64,000 nt of DNA from Anaerocolumna xylanovorans DSM 12503 (GTDB taxonomy: Bacteria; Bacillota; Clostridia; Lachnospirales; Lachnospiraceae), in assembly GCF_900143645.1 (NCBI RefSeq), contig NZ_FRFD01000014.1, positions 62,001 to 126,000 on the forward strand, written 5' to 3'. A program made the translations under genes and the position numbers. Below the pieces are notes generated by a model. The model was given only the letters and a program-made list of their open reading frames with translations. It made no database searches and had not been told where the DNA came from. Within the stretch, counting starts at the first letter, position 1, and every line of letters begins with the position of its first letter. Of this stretch, positions 1 to 8,272 are shown piece by piece.

Positions 1-501
1 CTTAACAGGTTCATTTGCAATACCGGCATCTTCTATTAAAGCATTCCCATAATCTTCTTTTAGTATTTCGCCATTGATATAAATATCGCTTCCGATGATT
101 TGAACGGTTTCTCCCGGAAGTCCAATAACTCTTTTTATATAATATGTCTTTTTGTCCTCTGCGTAAGGCCTGAAAACAATAATGTCAAAACGCTTGGGAT
201 CTCCCGTTTCATAAGATATCTTTTCTAATATTAAATGATCTTCATTGTGAAGCGTCGCCTCCATGGAGCTTCCGCTTACCTCAATCTGCTGTCCCACATA
301 ATTATGGATTAACAGCACCGCTGCAATAATCAGTGCAAAATAGATTAACATATCCCTTATATCTTTGCCGTAACCGGATTTGCTGCTATCCTCTGTCTCT
401 TCCTTCTTAGGGCTTTCCTGTCCGCCGGCAATTTCTTTCTCTTTTGCCTCCCCTTTAACCCGGGAAGCTTCCTCGTCTTCTATTATCTTCTTATCTTCCA
501 T
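1..501 (-). CDS. lepB: Signal peptidase I (partial, C-terminus beyond window)
   Basis: Type I signal peptidase, which cuts signal peptides from exported proteins at the outer face of the membrane. The reading frame starts at ATG 501 behind GGGGTAGG and runs off the left edge after about 167 codons. The first ~45 residues are a charged Lys/Glu-rich cytoplasmic tail. One membrane segment follows (around DMLIYFALIIAAVLLI), then the serine motif SGSSMEATL (nucleophile Ser) and the lysine motif YYIKRVIGLPGE (general base). The Ser/Lys dyad and single N-terminal anchor are typical of Gram-positive SipS-type enzymes. It lies downstream of rpoZ on the same strand, separated by a terminator. The identification is firm; only the C-terminal part is unseen. 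Confidence 0.95.
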   Translation of the reverse strand, partial: MEDKKIIEDEEASRVKGEAKEKEIAGGQESPKKEETEDSSKSGYGKDIRDMLIYFALIIAAVLLIHNYVGQQIEVSGSSMEATLHNEDHLILEKISYETGDPKRFDIIVFRPYAEDKKTYYIKRVIGLPGETVQIIGSDIYINGEILKEDYGNALIEDAGIANEPVK

Positions 502-510
502 TTTAACCTA

Positions 511-527
511 CCCCATGCATTTCGCAA
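511..527. repeat. Dispersed short repeat, copy 1
   Basis: CCCCATGCATTTCGCAA, found again at 25181-25197 and, lacking the first C, at 32385-32400. It lies between rpoZ and lepB. The two later copies carry a downstream inverted repeat that this one lacks. Confidence 0.6.
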
Positions 528-544
528 ACCAGAACCCCTGTTCA

Positions 545-578
545 TAAAAGAAGGCACTCCCGCTAAACAAGAATGCCT
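545..578 (-). terminator. Intrinsic terminator after rpoZ
   Basis: On the minus strand an 8-bp stem AGGCATTC / GAGTGCCT is followed by TTCTTTT. It lies directly after the rpoZ stop and before lepB, so lepB probably has its own promoter or relies on readthrough. Confidence 0.65.
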
Positions 579-586
579 CTCTCTAT

Positions 587-844
587 TTATTCGGATTTGC
601 TATCCTTTCCCGCTTCTTCATCATTTAGTATCTTAACCTTAGACTGATACATTTCTTCTACTGCTATGGATAAGGGCTTGGAAGTAGTAGTACGAACCAA
701 TGGTTCTGCTCCGCTGATTAACTGTCTGGCTCTTTTTGCTGTAGCAAGTACAATGGAGTAACGGCTGTTGACTACCGGCTGCTCTCCGGGTTCAACGTCA
801 CTGTTGACTACCTTCATTAAGTCTGTATAGGATGGATGTAACAT
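587..844 (-). CDS. rpoZ: DNA-directed RNA polymerase omega subunit
   Basis: 85-residue omega subunit, which helps assembly and stability of RNA polymerase by holding the beta-prime subunit. The N-terminal half carries the family core: MLHPSYTDLM, then NSRYSIVLATAKRARQLI. The C-terminal tail is acidic and variable. It lies 56 bp downstream of remA in the yicC-remA-rpoZ order seen across Clostridia. In many relatives gmk (guanylate kinase) sits between remA and rpoZ, but here the gap is too small for it. The length and core motif make the call secure. Confidence 0.9.
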   Translation of the reverse strand: MLHPSYTDLMKVVNSDVEPGEQPVVNSRYSIVLATAKRARQLISGAEPLVRTTTSKPLSIAVEEMYQSKVKILNDEEAGKDSKSE

Positions 845-900
845 ATTGTTTTTCCTGCCTTTCGCTTTATATTAATTGAATTTATTATCAAATGGTATTT

Positions 901-1152
901 TTATTCTGAAATCTCTTTCATATTTACACGGTTTGAAATGGTGTCCGGCAGCAGGGATGATAACACCAGATGCCCGCTGTCCATAACCAGCACTGCTTTG
1001 GTTTTTCTTCCGCAGGTCGCATCAATAGCATTGCCTGCATCTTTGGCATTCTGAACCAGTCTTTTGATTGGGGCCGCCTCCGGACTGATGATACCGACTA
1101 TTTTATCGGCATTTACTACATTTCCAAAACCAACATTAATTAATCGATTCAC
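901..1152 (-). CDS. remA: RemA-like extracellular matrix regulator (DUF370)
   Basis: 83-residue DUF370/RemA family protein. In Bacillus subtilis RemA is a DNA-binding activator of biofilm matrix operons and forms ring-like oligomers. The family start NRLINVGFGNVVNADKIVGI and the RLVQNAKDAGNAIDATCGRKTKAV core are present. It starts 18 bp after the yicC stop, so it is cotranscribed with yicC and probably rpoZ. In this lineage the actual regulon is unknown; only family membership is read from sequence. Confidence 0.88.
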   Translation of the reverse strand: MNRLINVGFGNVVNADKIVGIISPEAAPIKRLVQNAKDAGNAIDATCGRKTKAVLVMDSGHLVLSSLLPDTISNRVNMKEISE

Positions 1153-1170
1153 TTTGCCTCACCGCCTCAT

Positions 1171-2049
1171 TTATTCAATGTTCTGAATCTGCTCTCTGAT
1201 TTTTTCAATCTCTGTCTTTAAATCAATAGCCATATTGGTAATATCAATATTATTGGCTTTTGAAAGGATGGTATTGGCCTCCCTGTTCATTTCCTGGGCA
1301 ATAAAATCCAGTCTTCTTCCGACTTCTTCCCCCTGATTTAAGCATAAGAGCATATTTTCAATGTGGCTTTTTAATCTGACGGTCTCCTCGTCCACGCAAA
1401 TCTTATCTGCATAAACAGTAACCTCTGTAGCTAAAATACTTTCTTCTACCATGGTATCCCCCAAAAGCTCTTCCACCTTGCTTCTAATCTTTTCACGGTA
1501 TTCGGTTACAAGCTGGGGTGATTTTTCTTCAATAGTATAGACTACTAAAAGCATACCATTTAATTTATCACTTAAGTCTTTCCTTAGATGTTCACCTTCC
1601 TGACTGCGGGATTCCACCATCTGCGTACAAGCACCGGTAACGGCTTCCTCAATCAGATGCCATATCTCCTGTTCATCAGACTGCTCTTCTTCCAATGTAA
1701 AAACTTCCGGATAGGAAGCCAGAACAGATACTGTTATATCATCCTTTATTTCAAAGGTAGCAGCCATCTTCTTTAGATTATCGTAATATTCCTTCGCTAT
1801 GGTCTCGTTATATTTCACACAGACACTGTTTTCCTGATGTTCTTCATAGCTGATAAATACATCGACCTTACCACGGCTAAGGTATTTCTTCAAAATGCTT
1901 CGAATCCCAGCCTCATAAAAGCTTAGTTTCTTTGGTATCTTGATATTAATATCAAGGTACCTGTGGTTTACCGCTTTCATTTCCACAACAACCTTGCGCT
2001 CTGCATCTGCCTTCTCGCAGCGCCCGAAGCCAGTCATACTTTTTAACAT
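1171..2049 (-). CDS. yicC: YicC-family endoribonuclease
   Basis: 292-residue YicC/YloC family protein. Members are endoribonucleases in E. coli and B. subtilis. The N-terminal family signature SMTGFGR is followed by a conserved VNHRYLDI segment. The C-terminal half has the DUF1732 block (GRRLDFIAQEMNREANTI). I prefer the start at ATG 2049 because family members usually begin with M-(I/L)-KSMTGFG; an in-frame ATG at 2067 adds six residues and has no better ribosome site. It is the first gene of the yicC-remA-rpoZ operon and has a near-consensus promoter upstream. Confidence 0.9.
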   Translation of the reverse strand: MLKSMTGFGRCEKADAERKVVVEMKAVNHRYLDINIKIPKKLSFYEAGIRSILKKYLSRGKVDVFISYEEHQENSVCVKYNETIAKEYYDNLKKMAATFEIKDDITVSVLASYPEVFTLEEEQSDEQEIWHLIEEAVTGACTQMVESRSQEGEHLRKDLSDKLNGMLLVVYTIEEKSPQLVTEYREKIRSKVEELLGDTMVEESILATEVTVYADKICVDEETVRLKSHIENMLLCLNQGEEVGRRLDFIAQEMNREANTILSKANNIDITNMAIDLKTEIEKIREQIQNIE

Positions 2050-2107
2050 GATTTCACGTTCTTTCATTATTCATTTTTATACCAGCCTTTTAAAGGCATT
2101 TCATCTA

Positions 2108-2136
2108 ATTATAATGGAAATACCTGTACAAGTCAA
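2108..2136 (-). promoter_or_regulatory. Sigma-A promoter for yicC operon
   Basis: On the minus strand TTGACT, 17 bp, TATAAT. It lies about 60 bp upstream of yicC. Confidence 0.75.
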
Positions 2137-2191
2137 GGTTTGAGTTTGAATTGATTACAGCAAATGCGGCCAGATAAATATTCACCGCTTC

Positions 2192-2220
2192 TTGCATGCC
2201 GCTTCATCAAATGGTATACT
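2192..2220 (+). promoter_or_regulatory. Sigma-A promoter for rqcH
   Basis: TTGCAT, 17 bp, TATACT on the plus strand, about 70 bp upstream of the rqcH start. It is divergent from the yicC promoter. Confidence 0.6.
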
Positions 2221-2293
2221 CTATATATCTGCTGGTTTCACTGATAAACCAGGTATTTTACAGATAGGATTAAATATTTGAAGGAGAATAAAA

Positions 2294-4063
2294 ATGGCTC
2301 TGGACGGATTTGTAGTAGCCAACGTCGTTTCGGAATTAAGAGATAAGCTGGTTGACGGAAGAATATCCAAGATATCCCAGCCCGAAAAGGATGAATTGGT
2401 ATTAACCATAAAAAGAGGAAAAGATAGTTATAAGCTTTATTTATCAGCCAATGCAAGCCTGCCGTTAATCTACTTAACGGAGGAATCCAAGCAAAATCCC
2501 ATGGTAGCACCGAGCTTTTGCATGCTTTTGCGTAAGCATTTGAATAGTGCCAGAATTCTGGATATTTTACAGCCGGGACTGGAACGTATTATCCTGATTA
2601 AAATTGAACACTTAAATGAAATGGGGGATTTATGTATTAAGTACCTCATTATCGAAATTATGGGAAAACACAGTAACATTATCTTCTGCGATGAAAATGA
2701 GATTATTGTGGACAGTATCAAAAGAATCTCCCATATGGTAAGCTCTTTAAGGGAAGTACTTCCGGGAAGAACCTATGTAACCCCTAAGACCGGCGAGAAA
2801 GCAGACCCCCTTACCGTAACCTTTGATGAGTTTAAATCCAGCGTTCTTAGTAAGCCTATGCCCTTAGATAAGGCCATCTATTCTGGACTTACAGGCTTTA
2901 GCCCCCTTATGGCTTCGGAATTAATACACCGCGCTTCCTTAGACTTTTCTCCTGCTGCCAATGGACTGACAGAGGAAGAAGGCTTGCATTTATTCCGTAA
3001 TTTTGAGCATATGAGGGAGGATTTAGTTAATCTGAAATTCACACCGAATATCGTCTATAGCGGCAAGGAACCGGTAGAATTTTCCTGCTTTCCCTTAAGC
3101 TGCTATAAGGATCTTGAAGTACGCACAGAGAATTCTGTGTCAAGGGTTTTGGAGACCTTTTACTCCTCCAAGAATACAGTCTCAAGAATACGCCAAAAGT
3201 CTACGGACCTTCGAAAGATTATAACAAACGCCATGGAAAGGGCGGTTAAAAAGTACGATTTACAGCTTAAGCAGCTAAAGGATACGGATAAAAGGGACAA
3301 GTACCGGATATACGGCGAGTTGATTAATACCTATGGCTATCAGGTAGAACCGGGAGCCAAGTCCTTTCAGGCTCTTAATTATTACAGCAATGAAGAAATT
3401 ACCATTCCTTTGGATGAAACTCTTACACCTGCGGAGAATGCCAAGCGTTACTTTGAAAAGTATAACAAATTAAAGAGAACCTATGAAGCCCTGACAAAGC
3501 TTTCAGAGGAAACAAGGACAGATATCGAGCATCTGGATTCCATTAAGACTTCTTTGGATATTGCCCTGGCAGAGGAAGACCTTGCTGCTTTAAAAGAAGA
3601 ACTTATGGAGTTTGGCTATATGAAGCGCAAATTTTTAAAAGCTCCCGGAAGCAAAGGCGGTGGTAAGGCTAAGGCTGCAAAAAAAGTCAACAGCAAGCCC
3701 TTCCACTATATTTCTTCCGATGGCTTCCATATGTATGTGGGTAAGAATAATTATCAGAATGACGAATTAACCTTTAAGTTCGCCACCGGTGGGGACTGGT
3801 GGTTCCACACCAAAAAAATCCCCGGCTCTCACGTTATCGTAAAGGCCAATGGAAGTCCCCTTCCCGACCGTACATTTGAGGAAGCAGCCAGCCTTGCTGC
3901 CTACTACTCCAAGGGCCGTGAGAATGACAAGGTAGAAATTGACTATACAGAGAAAAAGAACGTCAAAAAGCCAGGCGGAGCCAAACCCGGATTCGTTGTA
4001 TACTATACCAACTATTCTATGGTAGCACCCCCAAGTATTGAGGGGCTAAAGAGCGCAGACTAA
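2294..4063 (+). CDS. rqcH: RqcH, ribosome quality control NFACT protein
   Basis: 589-residue NFACT-family protein (formerly annotated fibronectin-binding, FbpA-like). RqcH binds stalled 50S subunits and recruits tRNA-Ala to add C-terminal alanine tails that mark nascent chains for ClpXP. Layout: NFACT-N (1 to ~200, starting MALDGFVVANVVSEL), helix-hairpin-helix and coiled-coil middle (~210-420), a short Gly/Lys linker (~450), and NFACT-R at the C-terminus (FHYISSDGFHMYVGKNNYQND). Start ATG 2294 lies behind GAAGGAG. It is followed by the PHP gene after 12 bp, suggesting cotranscription. Full family length and both terminal domains make the call strong. Confidence 0.93.
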   Translation: MALDGFVVANVVSELRDKLVDGRISKISQPEKDELVLTIKRGKDSYKLYLSANASLPLIYLTEESKQNPMVAPSFCMLLRKHLNSARILDILQPGLERIILIKIEHLNEMGDLCIKYLIIEIMGKHSNIIFCDENEIIVDSIKRISHMVSSLREVLPGRTYVTPKTGEKADPLTVTFDEFKSSVLSKPMPLDKAIYSGLTGFSPLMASELIHRASLDFSPAANGLTEEEGLHLFRNFEHMREDLVNLKFTPNIVYSGKEPVEFSCFPLSCYKDLEVRTENSVSRVLETFYSSKNTVSRIRQKSTDLRKIITNAMERAVKKYDLQLKQLKDTDKRDKYRIYGELINTYGYQVEPGAKSFQALNYYSNEEITIPLDETLTPAENAKRYFEKYNKLKRTYEALTKLSEETRTDIEHLDSIKTSLDIALAEEDLAALKEELMEFGYMKRKFLKAPGSKGGGKAKAAKKVNSKPFHYISSDGFHMYVGKNNYQNDELTFKFATGGDWWFHTKKIPGSHVIVKANGSPLPDRTFEEAASLAAYYSKGRENDKVEIDYTEKKNVKKPGGAKPGFVVYYTNYSMVAPPSIEGLKSAD

Positions 4064-4075
4064 GGAGGCATTGTT

Positions 4076-4888
4076 TTGATAAGAGCAGATTACCATGTAC
4101 ATTCTGAATTTTCCAGTGACTCTACTACCCCTATGGAGGATATGATAGAGAAAGCAATTGAGATCGGCCTTGAGAGGATTTGTTTTACAGATCACATGGA
4201 TTATGATTTTCCGGTAATATCAGATTATACTTTTGTATTCGAGCCAGAGGATTATTTTCGTAAACTGGCAGAATTAAAGGATAAGTACGAAGGAAAAATA
4301 AAGATACTACAGGGAGTCGAATTAGGCCTCCAACCCCATCTGGGTGAACGCTATCAAAAGCTGATACAGGATTATCCTTTTGATTTTATGATTGGTTCCA
4401 CCCATTTGGTGAACAAGCTTGATCCCTATCTGCCAGAATACTGGGAAGGCCGCCTAAAGGAAGAAGGAGTACGCCTGTACTTTGAAGAAATAACAAAGAA
4501 TCTTATCAATAATCCCTGCTTTCTCATAAACGGACACCTGGATTATATGATACGCTATGCCCCGGATACGAATAAGGATTTTACTTATAAGAATTACGCC
4601 GATACCATTGATACCATGCTTCAGACTATCATTGAAAAGGGCAAAGGTATTGAGATTAATACCTCCGGTTTTAAATACGGCCTGTCCGTTCCGCATCCTC
4701 ATACGGATATCCTAAAGCGCTACAGAGAACTTGGCGGAGAATTGATAACCATAGGCTCCGATGCCCATAAAACAGAACATCTTGCCTTTGATTTTGACCG
4801 GGCAGAAAAACTTCTGCTGGATTTAGGCTTTCGCTATTATGCGGTATATGAAGAACAAAAACCAATCTTCCTGCCCTTCGGATATTAG
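4076..4888 (+). CDS. hisK: PHP-domain histidinol-phosphatase family protein
   Basis: 270-residue PHP-superfamily metal phosphoesterase of the HisK (histidinol-phosphate phosphatase) type. The first metal motif is DYHVHSEFSSDS near the N-terminus. Others are CFTDHMDYD (~38), QGVELG (~80), GSTHLVN (~103) and GSDAHKTEHL near the C-terminus. The start is TTG 4076 behind AAGGAGG. It overlaps no neighbour and lies outside a his operon, so its substrate may be histidinol phosphate or another small phosphate ester. The family is clear, the exact substrate is not. Confidence 0.82.
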   Translation: MIRADYHVHSEFSSDSTTPMEDMIEKAIEIGLERICFTDHMDYDFPVISDYTFVFEPEDYFRKLAELKDKYEGKIKILQGVELGLQPHLGERYQKLIQDYPFDFMIGSTHLVNKLDPYLPEYWEGRLKEEGVRLYFEEITKNLINNPCFLINGHLDYMIRYAPDTNKDFTYKNYADTIDTMLQTIIEKGKGIEINTSGFKYGLSVPHPHTDILKRYRELGGELITIGSDAHKTEHLAFDFDRAEKLLLDLGFRYYAVYEEQKPIFLPFGY

Positions 4889-4924
4889 ACGGCTTAGAAT
4901 GTCATTTATAAGGAGGAAAGTTAT

Positions 4925-5494
4925 TTGGCACAGCAATATACCAGAAAAATGATTCGTGATGTATTTGTCAGGATGTTGAATGACCGGCAGCTTAATAAAA
5001 TTACGGTTACAGATATTGTCACGGCTTGTGAAATCAACCGGAATACATTCTACTACCACTATCCTGACATCTACTCGGTACTGTCCGAAATCTTTCAAAC
5101 AGAAATGCAAAAAGTAATCGATGAATATAACGATACCCGCTCCTGGGAAGAAAGCCTGGTATCGGCAATGAGTTTTGCTATAAAAAATAAAAAGGCCGTA
5201 TATCATGTATATAACTCCATTCAAAAAGAGGAATTGGAAAAATATCTGTTTGAAATCTCAGGCAATGTAATGACGCATTATGTGGATACCGTCTGCCAGA
5301 ATATTAATGCTTCTCCTGATGATAAGCACATAATTGTATTATTCTATCAATATGCCCTCACAGAAATGCTTATAAATTGGGTTGCTTCCGGCATGAAAGA
5401 GGAGCAAAAGCAAATCATTTACCGGACAGGCCTGTTATTTAACGGCAATATAGAACGCTCTTTGCACAAAAGTGCTGAACTAAGTGAGAAATAA
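4925..5494 (+). CDS. TetR-family regulator
   Basis: 189-residue TetR-type protein. The N-terminal helix-turn-helix (~10-50) includes ITVTDIVTACEINRNTFYYHYPDIYSVL, the usual F-Y-x-H-F-x-like hallmark written here as FYYHY. The C-terminal ligand domain is divergent, as in the AcrR/DhaS group. The start is TTG 4925 behind AAGGAGG. It lies upstream of the oleate hydratase gene on the same strand, separated by a terminator. By position it is a good candidate to control oleate hydratase, but no operator was proved. Confidence 0.8.
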   Translation: MAQQYTRKMIRDVFVRMLNDRQLNKITVTDIVTACEINRNTFYYHYPDIYSVLSEIFQTEMQKVIDEYNDTRSWEESLVSAMSFAIKNKKAVYHVYNSIQKEELEKYLFEISGNVMTHYVDTVCQNINASPDDKHIIVLFYQYALTEMLINWVASGMKEEQKQIIYRTGLLFNGNIERSLHKSAELSEK

Positions 5495-5543
5495 ATAATT
5501 TTTATACCAGGCAAATAGAGAGAAATGTCTAAAAATTCATCAC

Positions 5544-5585
5544 GAAAGCGGATGTGCCCAAAATTCATACACCCGCTTTCTTTTA
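5544..5585 (+). terminator. Intrinsic terminator after the TetR gene
   Basis: Stem GAAAGCGG-A-TGT pairs with ACA-C-CCGCTTTC (one mismatch) and is followed by TTTT. It separates the regulator from the downstream hydratase. Confidence 0.75.
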
Positions 5586-5652
5586 CCTGTTGTCCCCCCT
5601 CCCCTTTCCCTATAGAATATCTCTATGATACAAAATTAAAGGAGGTATTCTT

Positions 5653-7428
5653 ATGTATTACAGTAATGGCAATTATGAAGCTTTTGCACGTCCATTAAAA
5701 CCGGAAGGAGTTGATAATAAATCCGCTTATCTTATCGGTTCCGGTCTTGCTGCACTGACAGCAGCCTGCTATCTGGTACGTGACGGTCAAATGAAAGGTG
5801 AACATATTCATATTCTGGAGAAAGATAAACTTCCAGGCGGCGCTTGTGACGGTTATAACTATGAAAATATCGGTTATGTGATGCGCGGCGGCCGTGAAAT
5901 GGAAAGCCACTTTGAATGTATGTGGGATATCATGCGCTCCATCCCGTCTATAGAAACCAAAGATATTAGCGTATTGGATGAATATTACTGGCTTAATAAG
6001 CGCGATCCCAACTATTCCTTAATGCGTGCAACCATCAACCAGGGGGAGGATGCCCATACAGACGGTAAGTTCGGCCTGTCAGAAAAAGGTTCTATGGAGA
6101 TCATGAAACTGTATTTTACTCCCGATGAAGCCCTCTATAATAAGCGCATTGATGAAATGTTCGACAGCGAAGTATTTGACAGTAATTTCTGGTTATACTG
6201 GCGCACTATGTTTGCCTTTGAGAATTGGCACAGCGCCCTGGAGATGAAGCTGTATCTAAGACGTTTTATTCATCTGATTCAAGGTCTGCCTGATTTTAAA
6301 GCCTTGAAATTCACAAAATATAACCAATATGAGTCCTTGATACTCCCTATGATAAAGTACCTGGAATCCCATAATGTCCAGTTCCATTATGATACAAAGG
6401 TTGTAAATGTGGAATTCGATATAGAAAAAGATAGGAAATTGGCCAAGAAAATTGTATTTATTCGTAATGAAAAGGAAGAACATATCCGCCTGACAGAAAA
6501 TGATCTCGTATTTATTACAAACGGCGGCTGTGTTGAGAATTCCGCTCTCGGAGATCAAAACCATCCGGCACCCTTTCATTATGAGATTAAGACAGGTGGC
6601 GGCTGGGATATGTGGCGTAAAATTGCGGCTCAAGGCCCTGCTCTTGGAAATCCTGATAAGTTCTGCTCTAATCCCGAGCAAAGCAACTGGATGTCTGCTA
6701 CTGTCACCACCCTTGATGATAGGATTCCGCCATACGTTGAGAAGATCTGCAAGCGTGATCCTTTCAGCGGAAATGTTGTTACCGGCGGTATCGTAACAGC
6801 AAAAGATTCCAACTGGCTCCTTAGCTGGACCTTTAACCGCCAGCCCCAATTTCGCAATCAGCCAAAAGACCAGCTGACCGGCTGGATTTACGGATTGTTC
6901 AGTGACAAGCCCGGAAATTATGTAAAGAAAACCATGCGCGAATGCACCGGTAAGGAGATCTGCATGGAATGGTTATACCATATGGGTGTACCTGAAAGCC
7001 AAATCGAAGAACTGGCACAGCACAGTGCAAATACAATACCCTGCATGATGCCTTATATAACAGCCTTCTTCATGCCCCGCAGCAAAGGAGACCGTCCCGA
7101 TGTTGTTCCCGAAGGCAGTGTAAACTTTGCATTCCTTGGACAATTTGCGGAGATTAAACGAGACACGATATTCACTACGGAATATTCCTGCCGTACCGGT
7201 ATGGAAGCGGTTTATACACTGCTTGATATTGACCGTGGCGTCCCTGAAGTATGGGCAAGCACTTTTGATGTGAGGAACCTTTTGAATGCAACGGTTCAGC
7301 TGCAGGATGGCAGGAGCTTATCAGAAACCAATCTTGATGAAAAACAAAAGGCTGCTATAAAAGAACTGCTTGGCAAAATCCATAATACAGATATTGAAAA
7401 GCTGCTGAAAGAATACCATGTTATTTAA
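5653..7428 (+). CDS. ohyA: Oleate hydratase (FAD-dependent)
   Basis: 591-residue oleate hydratase (myosin-cross-reactive antigen family). It adds water to the cis-9 double bond of oleate to give 10-hydroxystearate, detoxifying host or dietary unsaturated fatty acids. The FAD-binding Rossmann motif IGSGLAALTAACYL lies at ~26-40. The conserved RGGREMESHFECMWD block (~80-95) carries the Glu associated with catalysis. The C-terminal part (FLGQFAEIKRDTIFTTEYS) is also typical. The start is ATG 5653 behind AAAGGAGG. Upstream an ATAGA-N5-TCTAT repeat (5613-5627) could be an operator for the adjacent TetR protein; this is inference. Confidence 0.95.
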   Translation: MYYSNGNYEAFARPLKPEGVDNKSAYLIGSGLAALTAACYLVRDGQMKGEHIHILEKDKLPGGACDGYNYENIGYVMRGGREMESHFECMWDIMRSIPSIETKDISVLDEYYWLNKRDPNYSLMRATINQGEDAHTDGKFGLSEKGSMEIMKLYFTPDEALYNKRIDEMFDSEVFDSNFWLYWRTMFAFENWHSALEMKLYLRRFIHLIQGLPDFKALKFTKYNQYESLILPMIKYLESHNVQFHYDTKVVNVEFDIEKDRKLAKKIVFIRNEKEEHIRLTENDLVFITNGGCVENSALGDQNHPAPFHYEIKTGGGWDMWRKIAAQGPALGNPDKFCSNPEQSNWMSATVTTLDDRIPPYVEKICKRDPFSGNVVTGGIVTAKDSNWLLSWTFNRQPQFRNQPKDQLTGWIYGLFSDKPGNYVKKTMRECTGKEICMEWLYHMGVPESQIEELAQHSANTIPCMMPYITAFFMPRSKGDRPDVVPEGSVNFAFLGQFAEIKRDTIFTTEYSCRTGMEAVYTLLDIDRGVPEVWASTFDVRNLLNATVQLQDGRSLSETNLDEKQKAAIKELLGKIHNTDIEKLLKEYHVI

Positions 7429-7501
7429 ATAATACCCTTATATATCGAAACAGACTTAAATTACGGTACGGATAAAAGTGAGCTTTGCAGGTACCAGACG
7501 G

Positions 7502-8161
7502 TCAGTCCCTCCGTTTGCTGCCTGCAAGGCTTTCATTAATATTATTCCACACTTCTTTTTTTAGAATTGTATTATGTCCCGATAAGCAGATGTCAAACTC
7601 CAATTCCTTATATTTATTGACCGTATCCTCATAAACTTCTCTGTCGCAATACAGGCTTGGTACGATATCCTCCTCGCTGTCGCCGACATTATCTCCTGCA
7701 AACAGCACCTTCTCTTCCTCGTCCAAAACGCTGATGGAATCAATTGTATGCCCGGGCGTATGGAATAATCTTATTCTGTCTTCTGTAAATATAAGTTCCT
7801 TATCGAATACCAGATTAGGAAGCCCCTTAAGAATCTCACCCATACGGTAATTGCCATTCTTTTGAAGCATTTCATCCCATTTGCTTTGAATCATATCTTT
7901 GCACAGCTTATGGGAGACTATTATACCTTCTTGAAAAGAACCGTTTCCCCATATATGATCCCAATGGTAATGGGTGTTTATCACAATGGTTTCTTTTCCT
8001 TTTAAATACTCTTTCATTGGTTCAATGCAAAGAGAACCCAGTCCTGTATCTATCAGGTAATTGTATTTTCTCCCCCGGATCAAATACAGGTTTAAGTCCC
8101 AGCCCGGCTCATCGTAGGTAAACAAAATCCCCCTGTTCTTTATTCTATTAATTCTCATCAA
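7502..8161 (-). CDS. Metallo-beta-lactamase-fold hydrolase
   Basis: 219-residue MBL-fold protein. The metal-binding motif H-x-H-x-D-H appears as THYHWDHIWGNG (~61-72). Downstream ligands are TPGHTIDS (~135), FAGDNVGD (~154) and a late histidine in LSGHNTIL. Members hydrolyse thioesters, lactones or similar esters. Substrate cannot be told from the sequence. It stands alone and convergent with the oleate hydratase gene; a long imperfect hairpin at 7482-7530 overlaps its 3' end. Confidence 0.82.
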   Translation of the reverse strand: MMRINRIKNRGILFTYDEPGWDLNLYLIRGRKYNYLIDTGLGSLCIEPMKEYLKGKETIVINTHYHWDHIWGNGSFQEGIIVSHKLCKDMIQSKWDEMLQKNGNYRMGEILKGLPNLVFDKELIFTEDRIRLFHTPGHTIDSISVLDEEEKVLFAGDNVGDSEEDIVPSLYCDREVYEDTVNKYKELEFDICLSGHNTILKKEVWNNINESLAGSKRRD

Positions 8162-8223
8162 ATCACTCTCCTCTTCCGTTTTATATACCCATTAAGTTTT
8201 CTTCCCCTTGGCTTTTGCCCACT

Positions 8224-8262
8224 AAAAAAACCGGATTTGTCATATTAATGAATACAAATCCG
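8224..8262 (-). terminator. Terminator of the isc-mnmA operon
   Basis: On the minus strand CGGATTTGT...ACAAATCCGG is followed by a run of seven T. It lies 11 bp beyond the mnmA stop. Confidence 0.85.
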
Positions 8263-8272
8263 ATTTCAATTC

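Noticed and set aside
2221..2510. Minus-strand frames overlapping the start of rqcH
   Set aside because: They are antisense to a well-supported gene, lack ribosome sites and encode low-complexity hydrophobic sequence.
7482..7530. Long hairpin at the 3' end of the MBL-fold gene as a terminator
   Set aside because: The stem is imperfect and has no T-run on either strand.
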